Below, one piece after another: positions 63,634 to 64,000 of a stretch of 64,000 nt of DNA. The notes below the pieces were generated by a model. That model did not search any database. It was not told the DNA's origin and was given only the letters and a program-made list of their open reading frames with translations. A program made the translations under genes and the position numbers. The stretch comes from Gillisia xinjiangensis (GTDB lineage Bacteria > Bacteroidota > Bacteroidia > Flavobacteriales > Flavobacteriaceae): assembly GCF_046298265.1 (NCBI RefSeq), contig NZ_JBKAHK010000002.1, positions 845,549 through 909,548 of the forward strand, read 5' to 3'. Numbering within the stretch: position 1 is the stretch's first letter; every line of letters begins with the position of its first letter.

Positions 63634-64000
63634 TTATGCTACAACCCCAACTTCGTAAGGGATTTCAGTTTTGATTACGGCCAAAGTCCGACTTAATAAT
63701 TTGTGGGCCACTTTGACGATTATTTTCTTGACATCCTTGCCCAGGTGTTTCCTGTAATAGGACTGGATAACCGGATCTGTTCTTATTGCCTGCCATGATG
63801 CTTCCACAAAATAAGAGCGAATTAGTCGGTGGCATCGGGGGTTCATTCCCATCGATTTGGAAGTAGCTCCGCTTTGATGGATTCCGGGTGCTAGTCCAAC
63901 ATAGCCTGCCAGGTGTTTTAAGCTACTGAAACGTCTTAGATCTCCGAGTTCTGATAGAATACCAACTGCTACAATACCCCCTATTCCCGGAATGCTCCTT
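63634..64000 (-). mobile_element. IS110-family transposase, C-terminal part (cut by window end)
   Basis: The frame is open to base 64000 and gives about 121 residues. It starts with SIPGIGGIVAVGILSELGD, then LKHLAGYVGLAPGIHQSGAT, MNPRCHRLIRSYFVEASWQA and KKIIVKVAHKLLSRTLAVI. This is the Transposase_20 domain of IS110-family (DEDD/Ser) transposases, with the conserved Ser in the HQSGA segment. Whether the missing N-terminal RuvC-like part is intact cannot be judged. IS1111-group relatives are known to insert in integron attC sites, which fits the neighbouring cassettes. Confidence 0.9.

Noticed and set aside
63480..63674. 64-codon plus-strand frame before the IS110-type transposase
   Set aside because: It overlaps the transposase end on the other strand, has no ATG at its 5' end and no recognisable product; more likely untranslated IS DNA.

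Overview
The window comes from the chromosome of a Bacteroidota member, most likely a marine-type Flavobacteriaceae (Gramella/Salegentibacter-like by gene content). The evidence is an intact gldKLMN type IX secretion/gliding locus, a PorP/SprF protein, DUF6089 and DUF983 proteins, MacAB-like and RND export operons built on the Bacteroidota pattern, AT-rich intergenic DNA, and promoters of the Bacteroidota form TTTG-N19-TAnnTTTG (clearest before tig, miaB and the initiator tRNA). The genus is inferred from gene content only.

Layout. 1-3.4 kb: the end of a cytochrome c oxidase operon (subunits III and IV, two SCO-type proteins, a DUF420 protein and a small CxxC membrane protein). 3.6-10.7 kb: a MacAB/LolD-type exporter operon with one ATPase, two permeases, two adaptors and a TolC-type protein. 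10.7-17.5 kb: tsaB, an MscS channel, dodecin, a Pit phosphate transporter with a PhoU-like tail, a NifU-type Fe-S protein and a PorP/SprF protein. 17.5-25.5 kb (minus strand): CBS protein, nadK, DUF6089, uppS, bamA and two OmpH/Skp genes, then a terminator and murI, an envelope biogenesis cluster. 25.6-30.5 kb: pdxJ, an alpha/beta hydrolase, a FadL-type porin, a GDSL-like lipoprotein and a small membrane protein. 30.6-34 kb: tig, clpP and clpX (protein quality control). 34-36.4 kb: an SLC13 transporter, an SRPBCC protein and a PLDc_N membrane protein. 36.5-43.3 kb (minus strand): miaB, a sigma-54 activator, lptE, a TPR-like protein, secG, groES and groL. 43.5-53 kb: topA, a ureohydrolase-fold protein lacking several metal ligands, gldKLMN and an FAD oxidoreductase. 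53-61.4 kb: a DUF983 protein, an ABC-F ATPase, an RND tripartite efflux operon and a small CPXCG protein. 61.67 kb: initiator tRNA-Met.

From the tRNA to the end (61.7-64 kb) the character changes. Two small secreted-protein genes (an outer-membrane beta-barrel protein and a lipoprotein) each sit between short inverted repeats. These repeats obey the rule for integron gene cassettes: the first bases of each cassette are complementary to the R'' core at its own end. They are joined by a 129-nt foldable site with paired inner arms and a 5-nt R''-L'' spacer. An IS110-family transposase, cut by the window end, lies beyond them. I regard this integron-like (attC-like) cassette array as the most interesting signal in the window. 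No integron integrase is present in the window.

No CRISPR array, rRNA gene or prophage structural module was seen.
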